From Oceanobacillus rekensis (GTDB lineage Bacteria; Bacillota; Bacilli; Bacillales; Amphibacillaceae): a stretch of 64,000 nt of DNA. The stretch spans positions 310,001-374,000 of the forward strand of contig NZ_MTBQ01000003.1 of NCBI RefSeq assembly GCF_002153375.1, in the 5' to 3' direction. This document shows, in pieces, positions 37,676 through 46,327 of this stretch (position 1 is its first letter; each line of letters begins with the position of its first letter). The position numbers and the translations under genes were made by a program. The notes under the pieces were generated by a model. The model worked only from the letters and a program-made list of their open reading frames with translations. It searched no databases and was not told where the DNA came from.

Positions 37676-38248
37676 ATGAAAATATATAATCCTGCAGATA
37701 TAGCTGAATTATTAGGGGTAAAGGAATCAACACTTAGAAAGTATAGTATTTTATTAGAAAATGCGGGTTATCAATTTAAGAGAAATAACCAAAATCAACG
37801 ATGGTACAATGATAATGATGTCATTGCTTTACAGAAGCTTGTAACGCTTAAAAATAACGGTGATATGAGTCTTAAAGAATGTGCTGAAGCGGTATGTTTA
37901 TGGGCTAGGGGTAATGATGTAACACAGGAATTGACCGTTACGGATAACGATACAGAACGTTATAACAATGATTTCATGGAATTAAAGGAAATGGTGCAAA
38001 AGCAAAATGAATTATTAGAAAGTCATAATAAATACCAAAAAATGCAGATGAAATTAATAAAAGATCTAGTACAGCGACTGGATCAACAGGAGAGTCATAT
38101 GGAGATAAGATTGAAAGAGCGTGACAAACTATTGATGCAAACCATTTCAGAGCGGCTGGAAACTCAAAAACAAATTGCAGCAGCAAAAGAAGCCGAAACA
38201 GAAGAACAACAAAAACAAGGCTTCTTCATCAGACTTTTTAAAAGATAA
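37676..38248 (+). CDS. MerR-type HTH protein with coiled coil (DUF3967-like)
   Basis: 190 residues: an N-terminal MerR-like helix-turn-helix (about 1-70; NPADIAELLGVKESTLRKYS, then NQRWYNDNDV), a long coiled coil (about 95-170) and a C-terminal aromatic, basic tail (GFFIRLFKR) that resembles DUF3967 proteins. Such proteins resemble the chromosome-anchoring RacA in layout and are also found on plasmids. It could bind DNA and the membrane through its amphipathic tail. AAAGGGGAGTGGG precedes the ATG. Monocistronic. Confidence 0.75.
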   Translation: MKIYNPADIAELLGVKESTLRKYSILLENAGYQFKRNNQNQRWYNDNDVIALQKLVTLKNNGDMSLKECAEAVCLWARGNDVTQELTVTDNDTERYNNDFMELKEMVQKQNELLESHNKYQKMQMKLIKDLVQRLDQQESHMEIRLKERDKLLMQTISERLETQKQIAAAKEAETEEQQKQGFFIRLFKR

Positions 38249-38408
38249 TGGTACTGTCACTATTTGATGACTCCTAAAATATTGTCTGATTTTCATATAC
38301 GTCTATTGTATACGAACCAAATTTTTGATAATATTGCTCTAAATTGAATAAACAAACCTTATTAAAATTGGTGAGGTAGAGGCTAATAGAGAAAATATAT
38401 ATTCCAAA

Positions 38409-38440
38409 AAACAATGATAGGTTGTTTTCTATCATTGTTT
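38409..38440 (+). terminator. Terminator after the MerR/DUF3967 gene
   Basis: AAACAATGATAG and CTATCATTGTTT form a perfect 12-bp stem with an 8-base loop and T-rich tail. The remainder of the gap 38249-38615 shows only the ribosome binding site of the next gene. Confidence 0.85.
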
Positions 38441-38615
38441 ATGTGTGCAAAAAAGTGCTTTTCCTTTGCTCATTCGAATATATCCCCTTCATTTAGAGTG
38501 TTTCTTCCATGTAATCTTCATTGCCATTGCGAACTTTAATGCCACTGCCCTGCCCCATAAACATTCTATATTTATTTTCCTAACAGTCATCATTCTAGAA
38601 GGAGTTATCTATATT

Positions 38616-40214
38616 ATGAGGAAAATTTTTACAAACGGACAATTTTATACATTTAATCCAAACACGCCCGCCGTTCAATCTGTTGTTGTGGAAAATGGTC
38701 GCTTTATCGATATGGGAACGAACGAGGCAATGTTGTTGCATTGGGGAACATCTAACCATGAAGTTATTAATATGGAAGGGAATACAGTCACACCAGGATT
38801 GATCGATAGCCATCTTCATCTTTCTTTACTTGCACAAAATTTCACTAATTTGGATCTAACTGGTCTTACGACGAAACAGGAAGTACTGGAAAAAATTCAA
38901 TTTCAGGCTAAAATACTCCCTCCTGGTGAATGGTTACTTGGTGGCGGATGGGATGAGAACCTGTTTACAGATGGAAGGATTCCGACCATCAGTGAACTAA
39001 ACCAAGTATCACCCAATAATCCATTGTATTTGTCAAGAGTTTGCCAGCATGCTGCCATTGTCAATAGCAAAGCGTTGGAGAATATCAATTACCATCCTTC
39101 CATGTCTGTTCCAGAAGGTGGGAAGATTGTGCTTAATGAGACGACAGGGCAGCCATCCGGACTTTTACTGGAGTCTGCCTCAGATTTGATTAAACAACAT
39201 ATTCCTGCAAAATCATATAAAACGCTGAAAGATTCAATGAGAAAGACGATCCAATTTGCAATGCAAAAAGGGTTAACAAGTGTTCATACCAATGATCCTC
39301 TCTATCTGGGCGGATTACCGCAAACCTATCAGATTTATGATGAATTATTGAACCAGGAACTGCTCGGTTTACGTACCAATCTATTAATCAATCATGATTT
39401 TCTCGGGTGCTTAAGAGATATGGGAATGTATGCAGGCTATGGAAATGAAACATTACAAATTGGCGCAGTGAAACTTTTTGCAGATGGTGCCTTTGGAAGA
39501 AGAACCGCTTTATTAACAGATCCTTATCATGATGATTCGGAAAACTATGGTGAGGCAATGTTTGACCAGGAAACAATATACGATATCATTAAACAGGCAC
39601 GTAATTTATCCATGCCTGTAGCTGTCCATACAATTGGTGATAAAGCACTGGGAAATGTTTTAGATATATTGGATCTGTTCCCAACCGTTTCACATAGAGA
39701 CCGCCTGATTCATGTCCAAGTGTTGCGTGAAGATCTAATTAATCGTCTTGCAAAACCAAGCAGGATTGCAGATATTCAACCACGTTTTTTAGCAAGTGAC
39801 TATCCATGGGTTGAAGAAAGACTTGGAAAAGAACGAATGAAGCATGCTTATGCCTGGAAAACAATGCAACATGCTGGTGTTATTTGTGCTGGTGGGTCAG
39901 ACTCACCTGTTGAGCCAATCGATCCCTTATTAGGAATTCATGCAGCTGTTACTAGAAAAGCACCTGGACAATCGCATCATGGCTGGTATCCTGAACAAAA
40001 ATTAACGATGTTTGATGCTTTCCGATTATTTACAGAGATGGGGGCATATGCGACCAACGAAGAAGCGATTAAAGGAACAATCGCTAGAGGGAAATTAGCT
40101 GATATGACTGTCTATTCCAAGGATCCGTTTAAAATGAATGATGCCGACGAATTATTAACAACAGCCATAGAAATGACAATTATTGGTGGCAATATTCAAT
40201 ATAGAGCCAACTAA
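38616..40214 (+). CDS. YtcJ-type metal-dependent amidohydrolase
   Basis: 532 residues of the amidohydrolase superfamily (YtcJ/AmiD3 group). A small beta domain starts the chain (MRKIFTNGQFYTF), then the metal-binding IDSHLHLS, later AVHTIGDKA, IHVQVLR and the GGSDSPVEPIDPL loop with the catalytic Asp, and a C-terminal GKLADMTVYSKDPF. The start is the ATG at 38616, 11 bases after AAGGAG. The frame is open another 57 codons upstream but that stretch lacks a ribosome binding site. The natural substrate of YtcJ proteins is not known. Confidence 0.88.
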   Translation: MRKIFTNGQFYTFNPNTPAVQSVVVENGRFIDMGTNEAMLLHWGTSNHEVINMEGNTVTPGLIDSHLHLSLLAQNFTNLDLTGLTTKQEVLEKIQFQAKILPPGEWLLGGGWDENLFTDGRIPTISELNQVSPNNPLYLSRVCQHAAIVNSKALENINYHPSMSVPEGGKIVLNETTGQPSGLLLESASDLIKQHIPAKSYKTLKDSMRKTIQFAMQKGLTSVHTNDPLYLGGLPQTYQIYDELLNQELLGLRTNLLINHDFLGCLRDMGMYAGYGNETLQIGAVKLFADGAFGRRTALLTDPYHDDSENYGEAMFDQETIYDIIKQARNLSMPVAVHTIGDKALGNVLDILDLFPTVSHRDRLIHVQVLREDLINRLAKPSRIADIQPRFLASDYPWVEERLGKERMKHAYAWKTMQHAGVICAGGSDSPVEPIDPLLGIHAAVTRKAPGQSHHGWYPEQKLTMFDAFRLFTEMGAYATNEEAIKGTIARGKLADMTVYSKDPFKMNDADELLTTAIEMTIIGGNIQYRAN

Positions 40215-40241
40215 CATTATTCTAGAAGCAACGACATTGTG

Positions 40242-40281
40242 AAAGCAGCTATACCCTGAGTATGCGGATAGCTGCTTTTTT
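40242..40281. terminator. Bidirectional terminator
   Basis: AAAGCAGCTAT and ATAGCTGCTTT form an 11-bp perfect stem between two converging genes, with T-run on the plus strand. Confidence 0.9.
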
Positions 40282-40289
40282 AGATATTC

Positions 40290-41255
40290 TTAGTTATTAA
40301 TACGATAATGCCAAATACCATCAATCTTTACTCTGTTAATTTGTTTTTCATTCTCCAAATAGTCGAGATGTCCAATAATTTCTGACATGACGAGTGAAAA
40401 TTGGGTGTCATAAAGGTTTTTATAATAGTGTTTAGCAAGCTCAGCCCCTGTTGAGATACCATCTTGAATAAGATCCTTTAATCGAGCTGCCTTTCTTTCA
40501 ATACTAGCTAATCTAGCTTTTATTAATCTCTCCGGCTCATCAATTAAAATACCATGACCGGGATAGACAAGGTTTACGGATAATGCAAGGATTCCTTCGA
40601 TTGATTGCTTATGTTGGATTAATGTCGGCATACGGTGACCTGAAATGTCAGGTTCAATCAATGCATTACTTGAAATATGATGCAGCAGTACATCACCCGA
40701 AATCAGAATATGATCCGTTTCATCATATAGAGCAATATGATCTGGTGCATGTCCAGGTACATGCATTATTTTAAATCTTAAGTGACTACTTCCTATAGGA
40801 GCTATTTCAGAATGGATTGCATTCTTACTCCCCTTTAACACGGCTTTCCTTAAATAGCTGACTTGCTTATCTCCAGCGTCTCCACAACCCATTTCTTTAT
40901 ATAATTCCGCAAAAAAATCAACCCGCATTTCAAAGAAGGAATTGTCTCTTTTCAACCGAGGAATTGCGTCCTTATGTGCATAGATTGGGATAGGCTGCAG
41001 CGAGGTGATTCGGTTTACTAATCCGACATGGTCACCATGATTATGCGTCAAAACAATTTCCGTTATATCCTGAAGCGAAAAATTATTCTCGCTTAATGTT
41101 CGATGCAGTGCATACCAACAATCATCAGTATCAAGACCTGCATCAACTAATACTAAGGAATGATTCCTTTTAATTAAATAGAAATTAATAGTTTTTAAAT
41201 TTGTTGGAACATCCACTATGATAGGTATGATTTGATAATCTCCCTGTTCCTTCAT
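40290..41255 (-). CDS. MBL-fold metallo-hydrolase
   Basis: 321 residues of the metallo-beta-lactamase fold with THNHGDHVG, a downstream HVPGHAPDH, SGDVLLHH and YPGHG, all zinc ligands of a dinuclear site. A C-terminal helical domain of about 85 residues (SIERKAARLKDLI onward) resembles the LACTB2-like or winged-helix tail in hydrolases of this group. Convergent with ytcJ, single gene. The substrate could be a thioester or an RNA; I cannot say. Confidence 0.88.
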   Translation of the reverse strand: MKEQGDYQIIPIIVDVPTNLKTINFYLIKRNHSLVLVDAGLDTDDCWYALHRTLSENNFSLQDITEIVLTHNHGDHVGLVNRITSLQPIPIYAHKDAIPRLKRDNSFFEMRVDFFAELYKEMGCGDAGDKQVSYLRKAVLKGSKNAIHSEIAPIGSSHLRFKIMHVPGHAPDHIALYDETDHILISGDVLLHHISSNALIEPDISGHRMPTLIQHKQSIEGILALSVNLVYPGHGILIDEPERLIKARLASIERKAARLKDLIQDGISTGAELAKHYYKNLYDTQFSLVMSEIIGHLDYLENEKQINRVKIDGIWHYRINN

Positions 41256-41359
41256 CTATCAATCGCCCCTACTGATTGTCATATACTTCTCTTTTTAGCT
41301 TATTCTTTCACTAAATGAATAGAGTTTTCCAGTCTTTATTAATAAGCCTAAAATTAATT

Positions 41360-42043
41360 TTATTGATATAATTTATGGAGTTTAATATAGGTATAGCAAC
41401 TTGTCGGCAATAAATATCTCGGTTCCCCTCCACGAGAAAACTCTTCCCTTATATATGTTGAACTAATTTCCATGGAAAGTCCTTTATCCACCAATTGAAA
41501 TCTACCATCATCAAAGTTTCGTAATAAAGACGACCGTGATATTATTCTTAACATGTCAATATTTTCACGTGCCATAATGATAAATTGATTCGAACTGATC
41601 AGCTCTTCATCCATCATCCATTTACCTGCTGCTATATCAACTAATAGATCTGCTCCCATTATAAAGAAAATTTCTGCATCTGGAAGCATTTCCTTAAAAT
41701 ATTCCATCGTAAAATACGTATAATTTTTACCTGGAACGTACCTGAATTCATACGTATCTAATAGAAACTTAGGGTTATCCTTGATGGCCAGTTGAACCAT
41801 TTCTGCGCGTTGATGTTCCTTCGTCTGCAATCTCTTATCTCTTCTTTTTCCAGAAGAAGGAAGAAAAATAGTAAAATCTAGTTTTTTACGATGAGCTATT
41901 GTCGATGCTGTCCATAAATGAACATTCGTAATGGGATCAAAGGAAGAACCGTATATCCCTATTTTTGCACCTCTCTGGAATAACTCACTGATGTCTTTAT
42001 CAGGGTTCAATTCTTGAAAGTAATTTTTTATCTTGTGATTCAT
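41360..42043 (-). CDS. nadD: Nicotinate-nucleotide adenylyltransferase-like protein
   Basis: Expected to make nicotinate adenine dinucleotide from NaMN and ATP. 227 residues, somewhat longer than typical NadD. The nucleotidyltransferase motif reads GSSFDPITNVHL, so the canonical HxGH is TNVH; the second motif ISSTYIREEF is intact. The ATG at 42043 comes one base after the pncB stop, implying coupling; the frame open to 42082 would overlap pncB. Third step of the salvage cluster. The changed first motif could mean altered substrate or low activity. Confidence 0.8.
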   Translation of the reverse strand: MNHKIKNYFQELNPDKDISELFQRGAKIGIYGSSFDPITNVHLWTASTIAHRKKLDFTIFLPSSGKRRDKRLQTKEHQRAEMVQLAIKDNPKFLLDTYEFRYVPGKNYTYFTMEYFKEMLPDAEIFFIMGADLLVDIAAGKWMMDEELISSNQFIIMARENIDMLRIISRSSLLRNFDDGRFQLVDKGLSMEISSTYIREEFSRGGEPRYLLPTSCYTYIKLHKLYQ

Positions 42044-42044
42044 T

Positions 42045-43502
42045 TTAAATTGTTTCCTTAACTTTTTCTCTAACTTCTTCAATAATTTTCATTTTGTTGT
42101 CCCATGTTTTCTGACTCAAATCAACTGGATATTCTTCTGGATTAATTGTTCGTTTATATTCATCCCAAAACAACTCTAATTGTTCGTTCGAATATGCTTT
42201 GATTTCAGATAGGTTAGGCTTATTATAAGTTAATTTCCCATCTGTAAATATATCATGGTGTAAGTTAACTGCATTGAAATCCGTAATAAACTTACTAATA
42301 TAGGTGTGGACGGGATGAAACATTTTCAATCTCTCTTCTTCATTTGGATTTTCATTTTCTCTTGCAATATAATCTCCTTCAGCACGATTATTAATCATGT
42401 TTACAATACGATAAATCTTCTTTATGCCAGGAGTTGTTACTTTTTCGGGATTGGCCGATATTTTAATTGTATCCTCCATTTCTCCATTTTCATTTTCTAT
42501 CGCGACCAGTTTATATACTGCTCCTAAAGCAGGTTGATCATAAGCTGTAATTAGCTTTGTACCAACACCCCACACATCAATCATCGCTTCTTGTGCTTGT
42601 AAACTTATAATTGTAGATTCATCTAAATTATTGGATGCATAAATTTTAGCATCGTTAAATCCTGCTTCATCCAACATTTTTCTAGCTTTTTTTGATAGAT
42701 ATGCCATATCTCCACTATCTAAACGAATACCTAGAAAATTGATTTCATCTCCTAATTCTTTTGCTACCTTGATTGCATTTGGAACACCCGAATTCAATGT
42801 GTCATATGTGTCAACTAGAAACACACAGTCCTTATGTCTCCTTGCATATTTCTTGAATGCTTTATATTCATCTTGATATGCTTGAATCATAGAGTGTGCG
42901 TGTGTTCCTGAAACAGGAATACCGAATAACTTGCCTGCTCTAACATTGCTTGTGGCATCAAATCCTCCAATAAAAGCTGCTCGCGTCCCCCACAAGGCTG
43001 CATCCAGTTCTTGCGCTCTTCTTGTTCCGAACTCCATCAATGGTTGATCTTTTACGATTTGTTTAATTCTGGAAGCTTTTGTAGCAATTAACGTTTGATA
43101 GTTAACGATATTTAGTAGAGCTGTTTCAATCAATTGTGCTTCCGCTAAACTTGCTTCCACGCGAAGAATCGGCTCATCCCCAAATACAATCTCTCCTTCT
43201 CGCATGGATTTAATCGTCCCGTTAAATCGAACTGTCTTTAAGTACTCTATAAAATCATCGCCGTATCCCAATTCTTCTTTTAAATAAATTAAATCGCTTT
43301 CACTAAACCGGAACTTTTGAATGTAATCAATGATTCTTTCTAATCCAGCGAATATGCCATATCCGTTTCCAAAGGGCAATTTCCTAAAGTACAAATCAAA
43401 AACTGCTCTTCGATTATGCATATGATCTTCCCAATACGTTTCTGCCATATTTATTTGATATAAATCTGTGTGCAGTGCCAAACTATCATCTTTATATGTC
43501 AT
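42045..43502 (-). CDS. pncB: Nicotinate phosphoribosyltransferase
   Basis: Makes nicotinate mononucleotide from nicotinic acid and PRPP. 485 residues, usual size. Family marks: LHTDLYQINMAETYW, the MEFGTRRAQELDAALWGTRA segment, GTHAHSMIQAY with the conserved His, the DTYDTLNSGVPNA stretch and FLGIRLDSGDMAYLSKKAR. Start at the ATG preceded by GGGAGGATTAAAATC; a longer frame to 43589 would overlap pncA. Sits between pncA and the nadD-like gene. Confidence 0.93.
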   Translation of the reverse strand: MTYKDDSLALHTDLYQINMAETYWEDHMHNRRAVFDLYFRKLPFGNGYGIFAGLERIIDYIQKFRFSESDLIYLKEELGYGDDFIEYLKTVRFNGTIKSMREGEIVFGDEPILRVEASLAEAQLIETALLNIVNYQTLIATKASRIKQIVKDQPLMEFGTRRAQELDAALWGTRAAFIGGFDATSNVRAGKLFGIPVSGTHAHSMIQAYQDEYKAFKKYARRHKDCVFLVDTYDTLNSGVPNAIKVAKELGDEINFLGIRLDSGDMAYLSKKARKMLDEAGFNDAKIYASNNLDESTIISLQAQEAMIDVWGVGTKLITAYDQPALGAVYKLVAIENENGEMEDTIKISANPEKVTTPGIKKIYRIVNMINNRAEGDYIARENENPNEEERLKMFHPVHTYISKFITDFNAVNLHHDIFTDGKLTYNKPNLSEIKAYSNEQLELFWDEYKRTINPEEYPVDLSQKTWDNKMKIIEEVREKVKETI

Positions 43503-43522
43503 GATTTTAATCCTCCCTAAAT

Positions 43523-44092
43523 TTATAAACCATCTATTCCCTTTACCACTTCTGCATTCAAACAATTTTTTAAGTGCTCCAGTGCCCATGTATGCCCTGT
43601 TTGATTAAAACTAGCAACCCCTTTTTCATGAACAACGATACGATAGCCATGTGCGTAAGCATCTATTACGGTATGAAGAACACATATATCCGTACAGCAA
43701 CCTACTACATGTACTTCATCAATCTCTCTTTCGCAAAGTTTTAAATGTAAGTCCGTTCCTACAAATGCCGAATACCTCGTCTTATCCAACCAATAAACAT
43801 TGTTACTATTTTTATTTCTCTCCCACACGTCATTTAGTTTTCCATAAAGTTCTCTTCCTTTTGTACCGACAATGTTATGAGGAGGATAAAGTGTCGTTTC
43901 AGGGTGATGCACATCATCCTTTATATGCTTATCAATTGCAAAAACTACGTAATCTCCATTTTCGATGAAAATTTTTGTAATGTCCACCATAAAGTTCTCA
44001 ATCTTTTGCCCTGGCTTTCCACAACTTAATGCCCCATCATCAGCAACAAAATCATTCGTATAATCAACATTTAATAAAACTTTCTTAGACAT
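43523..44092 (-). CDS. pncA: Nicotinamidase
   Basis: Hydrolyses nicotinamide to nicotinic acid. 189 residues of the isochorismatase-like fold. Catalytic Asp in NVDYTNDFV, a lysine in the LDKTRYSAF region, and the nucleophilic cysteine in VVGCCTDICVLHT. The metal-binding His is in FAIDKHIKDDVHHP. The ATG at 44092 lies nine bases after GGAGG; the GTG at 44101 lies within that spacer. First enzyme of the salvage cluster, 20 bases before pncB. Confidence 0.92.
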   Translation of the reverse strand: MSKKVLLNVDYTNDFVADDGALSCGKPGQKIENFMVDITKIFIENGDYVVFAIDKHIKDDVHHPETTLYPPHNIVGTKGRELYGKLNDVWERNKNSNNVYWLDKTRYSAFVGTDLHLKLCEREIDEVHVVGCCTDICVLHTVIDAYAHGYRIVVHEKGVASFNQTGHTWALEHLKNCLNAEVVKGIDGL

Positions 44093-44110
44093 ATAAAACA
44101 CCCTCCTATA

Positions 44111-44122
44111 AATTAGTAATTA
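44111..44122 (-). promoter_or_regulatory. Motif shared by two NAD-cluster leaders
   Basis: The 12-mer AATTAGTAATTA occurs here, just before pncA, and in reverse orientation at 45020-45031, between the -10 box and the start of the Nudix regulator gene. It could be an operator for that regulator, but AT-rich 12-mers can match by chance. Confidence 0.35.
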
Positions 44123-44151
44123 CCATATTACAAATTAATACAGCGAAAAGT

Positions 44152-44970
44152 TTACTCCCAAATGGATTTTACAACTTCCAGATCATTAAATTTATATAAC
44201 TGAGAAGGCCTGAAAGAATTTCTTTCCGTCTTTTTTAAATTCCCTTCCTCGTCAAATACCTTTTCAATAAACGGTAATTTAGGAACCTTAGTAAAGAACA
44301 CTGATTTATTCGTTATTCTTGGGTTATTGGAAACAGTCATTAACACCCCCTGCAATTCCGATAAAGTGAACTCTTCTCGTAGAAAGTTTCTTGCAACCTT
44401 TGTTTCGACTAAATCTTTTTCTATAAATTTTAATGCATCTGAAATAATCTTCCGATGATCGAATGCTAAATCCAGCTTGAACACTTCCTCCATCGTAAAC
44501 AATTGAACTTCTTCAGCATCATCAGTAGCCTTTTGCTTTTTCAAGCGCTGTTCTGGCACAATCGCATAATGGGCATTAGAAATAATCCACCCACGCTTAT
44601 CTCTTCCAAATTCATCATAAACACCAAAGTGCTTTAAATATAATCCATGTACACCTGTTTCTTCTTCTAATTCTCTTGCAGCTGCATCAATAGCTGTTTC
44701 TTTTTTACTCCCATCGTTAAACCCGCCAGGAAGCGCCCATTTCTCTCCTTCAATATTCGGCTCCCCTTCCGCATCCAATTCTGCTCTTTTTATTAGCATA
44801 ATTTTCAACACTTTTTTTCCCGGTTCCTTTATTTTCCTTTCTCCTGCTCGGTTATCTTTTTCTGAAATAATGGTGAATACTGCAATATCACTTGTATATC
44901 CATCCGGTGTTATATATTTGTTTGAATCATAATTGTCTATTGCCTCTTGTTCGTTTTTTAACTTTGCCAT
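44152..44970 (-). CDS. Nudix hydrolase with winged-helix tail, NrtR-like
   Basis: 272 residues. A Nudix domain (about 25-170) with the box ETAIDAAARELEEETGV, whose catalytic glutamates are intact but whose first glycine is displaced by two residues, is followed by a C-terminal winged-helix part (about 185-270; FTLSELQGVLMTV, then FRPSQLYKF). This matches NrtR regulators of NAD metabolism, which sense ADP-ribose, although an intact Nudix box also allows hydrolase activity. Located at the head of the NAD salvage cluster. GAGGTGAAAAG precedes the ATG. Confidence 0.83.
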   Translation of the reverse strand: MAKLKNEQEAIDNYDSNKYITPDGYTSDIAVFTIISEKDNRAGERKIKEPGKKVLKIMLIKRAELDAEGEPNIEGEKWALPGGFNDGSKKETAIDAAARELEEETGVHGLYLKHFGVYDEFGRDKRGWIISNAHYAIVPEQRLKKQKATDDAEEVQLFTMEEVFKLDLAFDHRKIISDALKFIEKDLVETKVARNFLREEFTLSELQGVLMTVSNNPRITNKSVFFTKVPKLPFIEKVFDEEGNLKKTERNSFRPSQLYKFNDLEVVKSIWE

Positions 44971-45031
44971 CTTTTCACCTCATTAAATCGCTCCAGTTTT
45001 TAAGTAATTTGTACTTTGTTAATTACTAATT

Positions 45032-45059
45032 ATTATAACGTATACTTTCTGTATAGCAA
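45032..45059 (-). promoter_or_regulatory. Sigma-A promoter of the NAD salvage cluster
   Basis: On the minus strand TTGCTA and TATAAT are 16 bases apart, about 60 bases before the Nudix regulator gene. Around it are short inverted repeats (ATACTT and AAGTAT). Confidence 0.6.
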
Positions 45060-45103
45060 GTATTTTTTATGAAACAGATGGTTATACCTAGTCTGCAAAA
45101 ATA

Positions 45104-45132
45104 TTGACTTTCACGAAAGAATGAGTTAAATT
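45104..45132 (+). promoter_or_regulatory. Sigma-A promoter of guaC
   Basis: TTGACT and TAAATT with a 17-base spacer, about 60 bases upstream of the start. No recognised riboswitch is present in this short leader. Confidence 0.6.
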
Positions 45133-45192
45133 ACTAAAGGCGAATGATTTGCCAATTAGATTATTTAATATTCGTTTTTAGGGGTGTATATC

Positions 45193-46176
45193 ATGGAAAA
45201 TGTGTTTGATTATGAAGATATTCAACTAATTCCAGCAAAATGTGTAGTGAACAGTCGTTCTGAATGTGATACTACAGTTGAATTTGGCGGACGTACATTT
45301 AAATTGCCTGTTGTTCCTGCAAACATGCAAACAATTATAGATGAAAAGGTAGCAACCTATTTAGCAGAAAATGATTATTTCTACATCATGCATCGTTTTA
45401 ATCCAGAGAAGCGTATATCTTTTATTCAAGAAATGCAGTCACGTAATTTATTCGCTTCGATTAGTGTTGGTATTAAAGAGGAAGAATATGATTTTGTAAA
45501 TCAATTAGCAGCTCAGAATCTAACCCCTGAGTATATTACGATTGATATCGCGCATGGTCATTCCAACGCGGTTATTAAAATGATAAAGCATATTAAAAAA
45601 CAAATCCCTGCGAGTTTTGTTATCGCAGGAAATGTTGGAACGCCTGAAGCGGTAAGAGAGTTAGAACATGCCGGAGCTGACGCGACAAAAGTCGGTATCG
45701 GTCCTGGTAAAGTATGTATAACAAAAATTAAAACTGGATTCGGTACTGGTGGCTGGCAATTGGCTGCACTTCGCTGGTGTGCAAAAGCAGCAAGCAAGCC
45801 AATTATTGCTGACGGAGGCATTCGTACACATGGTGACATTGCTAAATCTGTTCGTTTTGGTGCATCTATGGTTATGATTGGTTCCCTATTCGCCGGACAC
45901 GAAGAATCTCCTGGAGAGACTTTCGAAAAAGACGGAAAGCTTTTTAAAGAATACTTTGGATCAGCTTCCGAGTTTCAAAAAGGTGAAAAGAAAAACGTGG
46001 AAGGCAAGAAAATGTATGTTGAGCACAAAGGTTCGCTTCAAGATACATTGACAGAAATGGAACAAGATCTCCAATCCTCCATCTCCTACGCTGGCGGAGA
46101 TAAACTTAATGCAATACGTAACGTAGACTACGTTGTTGTTAAAAACTCCATCTTCAACGGTGACAAAGTATTCTAA
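45193..46176 (+). CDS. guaC: GMP reductase
   Basis: Converts GMP to IMP with NADPH. 327 residues, usual for the short GuaC type. It has the IMPDH/GMPR barrel: [12 protein letters not shown] at the start, [30 protein letters not shown] with the active cysteine, [25 protein letters not shown], and the C-terminal flap. There is no CBS insert, which distinguishes it from IMP dehydrogenase. Start at ATG 45193; a GTG at 45184 lies within the AGGGGTG binding site. Divergent from the NAD cluster. Confidence 0.93.
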   Translation: MENVFDYEDIQLIPAKCVVNSRSECDTTVEFGGRTFKLPVVPANMQTIIDEKVATYLAENDYFYIMHRFNPEKRISFIQEMQSRNLFASISVGIKEEEYDFVNQLAAQNLTPEYITIDIAHGHSNAVIKMIKHIKKQIPASFVIAGNVGTPEAVRELEHAGADATKVGIGPGKVCITKIKTGFGTGGWQLAALRWCAKAASKPIIADGGIRTHGDIAKSVRFGASMVMIGSLFAGHEESPGETFEKDGKLFKEYFGSASEFQKGEKKNVEGKKMYVEHKGSLQDTLTEMEQDLQSSISYAGGDKLNAIRNVDYVVVKNSIFNGDKVF

Positions 46177-46179
46177 AAA

Positions 46180-46207
46180 GAAGCATGGGGACGGTTCTTT
46201 TGCTTCC
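46180..46207 (+). repeat. GGGGAC palindromic repeat, copy a
   Basis: A 28-base unit (begins GAAGCATGGGGACGG, ends TGCTTCC) starting three bases past the guaC stop. It is an exact inverted copy of 48680-48707. Its short ends (AAGCA/TGCTT) can pair. Confidence 0.85.
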
Positions 46208-46275
46208 TTACAGTTTGTAAAACTTTTATATAAGTAAAATTGATTTACATTAATAAGGAAAAGTTAATAAGTTAT

Positions 46276-46315
46276 AAAATACACCGCTTCGACCAAGTCG
46301 AAGCGGTGTATTTTT
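46276..46315. terminator. Bidirectional terminator between guaC and the M14 gene
   Basis: A perfect 18-bp stem (begins AAAATACACCGCTTCGAC) with a 3-base loop and T-runs on both strands. Confidence 0.92.
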
Positions 46316-46327
46316 GTGTACTATTAG

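Noticed and set aside
38445-38615. N-terminal extension of the YtcJ-like protein
   Set aside because: The extra 57 codons lack a ribosome binding site and the terminator of the previous gene overlaps the region; AAGGAG precedes the ATG at 38616.
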